Shown here in pieces: positions 6,637-9,088 of a stretch of DNA of 9,088 nt (the stretch's first letter is position 1; every line of letters starts with the position of its first letter). Below the pieces are notes generated by a model. The model searched no databases and had not been told where the DNA came from. It worked only from the letters and a program-made list of their open reading frames with translations. Source of the DNA: Pseudomonadota bacterium. GTDB taxonomy: Bacteria > Pseudomonadota > Alphaproteobacteria > Rhizobiales > Xanthobacteraceae. Location: assembly GCA_023390955.1 (NCBI GenBank), contig JAEWBW010000118.1, positions 1-9,088 on the forward strand, in the 5' to 3' direction. Both the position numbers and the translations under genes were made by a program.

Positions 6637-6649
6637 GCTGTCAGCCTCT
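6634..6649 (-). promoter_or_regulatory. TTG start with AGAGG ribosome site
   Basis: The minus strand carries AGAGG (6649-6645), 8 nt, then TTG (6636-6634). An in-frame TGA just upstream rules out any earlier start, so the gene uses a rare, weak initiation codon. Confidence 0.65.
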
Positions 6650-6762
6650 CAGGTCGCCCTCCAACTCGAAGAATAAGCCGATGGCGAGAGAAAAGTAAGC
6701 GGCTGATCAAGCCGGCCCTCCCCGCCTTGGCATTCTCATCCGCGTGCAAACAACTGACCAAT

Positions 6763-7401
6763 TCAGCTCGTCCACGGCGTGTTGCGAATGCGCGTGCAGG
6801 CGTTCGGCTTGTGGAAATGCGGATCGCGGTCCTGGATGTAGTCGAAGTTGACCGTGCCGAACGTCGTCTGCGGCTTTTTCAGCGCCGAGCAGGTCTGCAC
6901 CTCCAGAAATTCGTTCTTGAAGTCGCCGCGCGGAAAGGCGGCGATGACCTGGTCGCGCTGCTCCGGCGTGTAATCGTCGTAGCCGACGCCCACGACATCG
7001 ACCAGAACACCGGCATTCGTGAGCGCGATCTCCGGCTTCATAAATTGTGGAATGCCCGGCGTTGTGTGGAGCGCAATGGCCTCCCAGACGAGATCAGCCT
7101 GCGGCTCCGCGACGCCGTATCCCCGCAGGAATTCGCGGGCGGCATCGGCGCCGTCGACTTCAAACCGCTTCGTCTCCGTATGGTAGTGATCGACGAGCCC
7201 GATGTCGTGGAACAGCGCAGCGACATAGAGCAGCTCGGCATCGAACTTCAGCTGCTGGCGCAGCCCCCTCATCGCGCCGAACACAAAGACGCGCACCGAA
7301 TGGTTGAACAGCATCTCGCTTTCGCAGCTGCGGACCAGCTCGGCCGCCTCCCGCGCCATCTTGCTATCAGGGATTTTGACGCCGGAAATCACGCTCGTCA
7401 T
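6763..7401 (-). CDS. HD-domain metal-dependent hydrolase (cyanamide-hydratase-like subgroup)
   Basis: A 212-residue cytoplasmic protein with the HD superfamily metal ligands: His34 (LFNHSVRV), His65-Asp66 (ALFHDIGL), His112 (ALHTTPGI) and Asp135 (VLVDVVGVG). The extra His112 suggests a binuclear or substrate-binding variant. The arrangement FNHSVRVFVFGAMRGL followed by ELLYVAALFHDIGLVDHY resembles the bacterial relatives of cyanamide hydratase rather than GGDEF- or PDE-linked HD domains, but the substrate is unknown. A good ribosome site (AGGAG, 7 nt from the ATG) supports the start. It is the last gene of an apparent operon, 40 nt after the AhpD-like gene. The 126 nt between its stop and the next gene show no clear terminator. 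Confidence 0.85.
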   Translation of the reverse strand: MTSVISGVKIPDSKMAREAAELVRSCESEMLFNHSVRVFVFGAMRGLRQQLKFDAELLYVAALFHDIGLVDHYHTETKRFEVDGADAAREFLRGYGVAEPQADLVWEAIALHTTPGIPQFMKPEIALTNAGVLVDVVGVGYDDYTPEQRDQVIAAFPRGDFKNEFLEVQTCSALKKPQTTFGTVNFDYIQDRDPHFHKPNACTRIRNTPWTS

Positions 7402-7441
7402 GTTCGGGCTCCTGGCCTCGTCTCTGCGATCTCGCCGCCAG

Positions 7442-7897
7442 TCAGGCCGCCTTGCGCGCCACAGCTTGCGGCGTGTTGCGAAAGCTGATCGCCATGCGAT
7501 TGTAGGTATTCATCATGCCGATCGCGAGCGTGAGGTCGACGAGCTCGCGCTCCCCGAAGACCGCGCGGGCGGCTTCATAGGCGGCCTCCGGCACGCCGGT
7601 TTCCGCTACGCGTGTCACCGTCTCGGCCCACGCAAGCGCGGCGCGTTCGCGCGCGTCGAAGAGGTCGCCGCCTTCCTCCCATGCCTGCAGGAGCGCGAGC
7701 TTTTCGGTCGGCACGCCGGCCTTGAGCAGGTCGCGCGTATGCATGTCGAGGCAATAGGCGCAATTGTTGATCTGCGACACGCGCAGATAGACGAGGTTGA
7801 CCAGCGTCGCGGGCAATCCGCTCTGCATGATGTAGCCGTAGACGCCCCCCAGCGCTTTCGCGCCGGCCGGTGCGACCTGATTGTAGTCGAGACGCAT
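7442..7897 (-). CDS. AhpD-like / carboxymuconolactone decarboxylase family protein
   Basis: A 151-residue member of the AhpD alkylhydroperoxidase fold. The active-site segment SQINNCAYCLDMHTRD gives the redox pair Cys46/Cys49 and His53. In AhpD a Glu 12 residues before the first Cys forms the proton relay with this His. Here that position is Asn34 (codon AAC, in LVNLVYLRV), so peroxidase activity may be altered or lost. The rest fits the family (ERAALAWAETVTR; ELVDLTLAIGMMNTYNRMAI). The start at 7897 is preferred because AAGGAG ends 6 nt before it; the ATG at 7903 abuts that site directly with no spacer. It sits between an exported cupin (22 nt upstream) and an HD hydrolase (40 nt downstream) and is probably co-transcribed with both. 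A redox or detoxification role is inferred from family and context. Confidence 0.9.
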   Translation of the reverse strand: MRLDYNQVAPAGAKALGGVYGYIMQSGLPATLVNLVYLRVSQINNCAYCLDMHTRDLLKAGVPTEKLALLQAWEEGGDLFDARERAALAWAETVTRVAETGVPEAAYEAARAVFGERELVDLTLAIGMMNTYNRMAISFRNTPQAVARKAA

Positions 7898-7903
7898 GTT
7901 CAT

Positions 7904-7909
7904 CTCCTT
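7904..7909 (-). promoter_or_regulatory. Ribosome binding site that fixes the AhpD-like start
   Basis: AAGGAG on the minus strand abuts one ATG (7903) but stands 6 nt before the next in-frame ATG (7897), so the later ATG is the likely initiator. Confidence 0.65.
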
Positions 7910-7919
7910 GATGATCTCT

Positions 7920-8333
7920 TCACTTGACCAGCGTGGTCAGTTCCTTGTCGTCGCTGTCGACGACGAACACGGCAAGCAGCTTTGCGGGCTCGGTGTTGCT
8001 CGCATTGCGGCTGACGGAATGGTGGGAGCCCGGCGTCTCGTAAAAGCTTTCGCCGGCGCGATAGACGCGCTTCGGCCCGTCGTTGACCTGTGACTCGATC
8101 GCGCCGGACACGACGTAGGCGAAAATGAAGGCCGACTTGGCGTGGACATGCGACGGCGTTGATCCACCTGGCGCATAGTCGACGACGACGGCGACCATCG
8201 ACTTGCCGGGAATGTTCGATATCGCCTCCCTGAACTGCGGCGTGACCGTTTGGCCGGTCTGCGCGGCGGCAGGCGCTGCGATCCCCATGACGATGGCGGC
8301 GCAGGCGGCTCGAATGATGGATCGGACTTTCAT
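7920..8333 (-). CDS. Exported cupin-domain protein
   Basis: A 137-residue protein whose signal peptide (MKVRSIIRAACAAIVMGIAA, then PAAAQ) suggests the periplasm. The cupin_2 barrel shows motif 1 from the HVH pair (PSHVHAKSAFIFAYVVSGAIE) and motif 2 as GESFYETPGSHHSVSRN, with His residues able to bind a metal. Its small size and single domain suit a sensor, binding protein or small oxygenase/isomerase; the reaction is unknown. The start at 8333 is supported by AAGGAG 8 nt upstream and by the clean signal peptide. An earlier in-frame ATG at 8381 would begin inside the divergent control region. It is the first gene of the cupin, AhpD-like, HD-hydrolase operon, with only 22 nt before the next start. 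Confidence 0.87.
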   Translation of the reverse strand: MKVRSIIRAACAAIVMGIAAPAAAQTGQTVTPQFREAISNIPGKSMVAVVVDYAPGGSTPSHVHAKSAFIFAYVVSGAIESQVNDGPKRVYRAGESFYETPGSHHSVSRNASNTEPAKLLAVFVVDSDDKELTTLVK

Positions 8334-8422
8334 GGCGAGGGCTCCTTTGCCTCCCACAAATGTACGCCCCTTGGTCCACACGAAAGTACCAAGAACGCAC
8401 GAAAATCGTGTACCACGGGGCC
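8334..8422. promoter_or_regulatory. Divergent control region with repeated GTACCA/CACGAAA elements
   Basis: These 89 nt separate the cupin operon (-) from the MocR-type regulator gene (+). GTACCA occurs twice in direct orientation (8386-8391, 8410-8415), and CACGAAA twice (8379-8385, 8398-8404). There are also a CTTGGT/ACCAAG inverted repeat (8370-8375, 8388-8393) and a perfect CACGA-AAA-TCGTG dyad (8398-8410). MocR/GabR-type regulators usually bind repeated short sites in such divergent regions, so these are candidate operators. No confident -35/-10 pair was found in either direction. Confidence 0.5.
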
Positions 8423-9088
8423 ATGACCAAGCCGCTGCGGTTGGAGCTCGATCGACATGCGAAGACGCCCTTGGCGGAGCAGATCCGCAAAGGCATCACG
8501 GCGGCTATCGAGAACGGCGTGCTGGCGCCGGGCGCGCGCCTGCCCTCCTGGCAAGACCTCGCAGCCCAGCTCGGCGTTGCCCGCGGCACGGTGCGCGCGG
8601 CCTATGAGCGGCTCTCGTCAGCCCAGCTGATCGTCGCCTCGCGCGCCACCGGCACGCTTGTGGCCGACCGGCCGTCCCGCACTGCCCGGCGGGAGGAAGC
8701 TCCCAATCCCGGCTCGTTCATGGAGATGTACCAGGAGCTCACCGCGGGGCCTGCGATCTTCCAGATGGGCGTGCCCGCGCATCACAGCTTTCCTGCCAAG
8801 CTGCTCGCACGCATGCGCGCGCAGGCGGTTCGCGCCGAGACCAGCGCACCGGCGATCTACCCGGACCCGCGCGGCGAGCCGGACCTGCGGCGCGAGATCG
8901 CGGCCTATCTTGCGATCGCCCGCGGCATCGCCTGCGCACCCTCGCAGATCGTCATCACCAGCGGCTTCAGCGGCGGCCTTGGTCTGACGCTCCGTGCACT
9001 CGGCCTCGAACGAAAGAAGGCGTGGATCGAGGATCCCGGCTTCCCCTTCACCCGGCACGGCCTCGCGCTCGCGGACCTGTCGATCGCA
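8423..9088 (+). CDS. MocR/PdxR-family transcriptional regulator (GntR wHTH plus aminotransferase-like domain; partial)
   Basis: A DNA-binding regulator with a pyridoxal-phosphate-fold effector domain. It is open for 222 codons to the window edge; full members are about 450-500 residues. Residues 10-82 are a GntR winged helix (TPLAEQIRKGITAAIENGVL; GARLPSWQDLAAQLGVARGT; VRAAYERL). A short linker leads to the fold-type-I aminotransferase-like domain from about residue 110: YPDPRGEPDLRREIAAYLAI, RGIACAPSQIVITSGFSGGL and EDPGFPF are family hallmarks. The PLP-binding Lys would lie beyond the window. The ATG at 8423 has a weak ribosome site (GGGG). Its divergent position 89 nt from the cupin operon suggests it controls that operon and perhaps itself. 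Family members respond to PLP, GABA, taurine or related amines, but the effector here is unknown. Confidence 0.92.
   Translation, partial: MTKPLRLELDRHAKTPLAEQIRKGITAAIENGVLAPGARLPSWQDLAAQLGVARGTVRAAYERLSSAQLIVASRATGTLVADRPSRTARREEAPNPGSFMEMYQELTAGPAIFQMGVPAHHSFPAKLLARMRAQAVRAETSAPAIYPDPRGEPDLRREIAAYLAIARGIACAPSQIVITSGFSGGLGLTLRALGLERKKAWIEDPGFPFTRHGLALADLSIA

Noticed and set aside
6525..6761. 78-codon minus-strand frame between the HD gene and the regulator
   Set aside because: It overlaps the regulator N-terminus in another frame and has no recognisable features; the 126-nt gap appears to be plain intergenic DNA.
5329..7488. 719-codon open frame on the plus strand
   Set aside because: It is antisense to the wHTH-TPR regulator and HD-domain genes and spans their intergenic gap. 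It has no domain pattern and no ribosome site.
1..9088. CRISPR arrays, insertion sequences, phage genes, riboswitches
   Set aside because: No regularly spaced repeats, transposase or integrase motifs, terminal repeats with target duplications, or recognisable aptamer cores were seen on either strand.

Overview
The window is GC-rich and reads as the chromosome of an alphaproteobacterium, most likely Bradyrhizobium or a close relative (Nitrobacteraceae). This rests on two DUF3551 proteins, an Omp25/RopB-type barrel with a typical Bradyrhizobium leader, a wHTH-TolB/FlgO-TPR regulator, and an alphaproteobacterial GAAC-N7-GAAC SOS box. The genus is inferred from family resemblance, with no search behind it.

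Layout. Positions 1-2996 (-) hold dnaE, the replicative DNA polymerase III alpha subunit; its C-terminus is cut off by the window edge. Upstream of it, at 3210-3308 (-), lies a very short gene for a 32-residue single-pass membrane protein. It has a good ribosome site and a promoter (TTGACT-N17-AACAAT) whose start region is covered by a perfect SOS (LexA) box at 3327-3341. Its stop codon runs into a tRNA-Thr(UGU)-like fragment inside a 75-nt stem-bounded element (3149-3223). A strong terminator (3423-3451) separates this unit from an outer-membrane beta-barrel gene (3483-4220, -). Divergent from the barrel gene, two small secreted DUF3551 proteins (4483-4773 and 4773-5018, +) share a TGATG stop/start. 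At 5062-6636 (-) is a soluble DNA-binding/TPR regulator that starts with TTG. At 6763-8333 (-) an apparent operon encodes an exported cupin, an AhpD-like protein and an HD-domain hydrolase. Divergent from it, a MocR/PdxR-type GntR-aminotransferase regulator (8423 onwards, +) runs off the right edge.

How the parts may work together. The most interesting unit is the LexA-box-controlled micro-membrane-protein beside dnaE. It has the design of Caulobacter SidA, a 29-residue SOS-induced inner-membrane inhibitor of cell division, so it is a candidate DNA-damage checkpoint peptide. The cupin/AhpD/HD operon and the divergent MocR regulator look like a self-contained regulated module of unknown substrate. 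The AhpD-like protein has Asn where the family has its proton-relay Glu. The remaining genes look like ordinary envelope and regulatory genes. Two very long open frames antisense to dnaE and to the regulator/HD region are composition artefacts.
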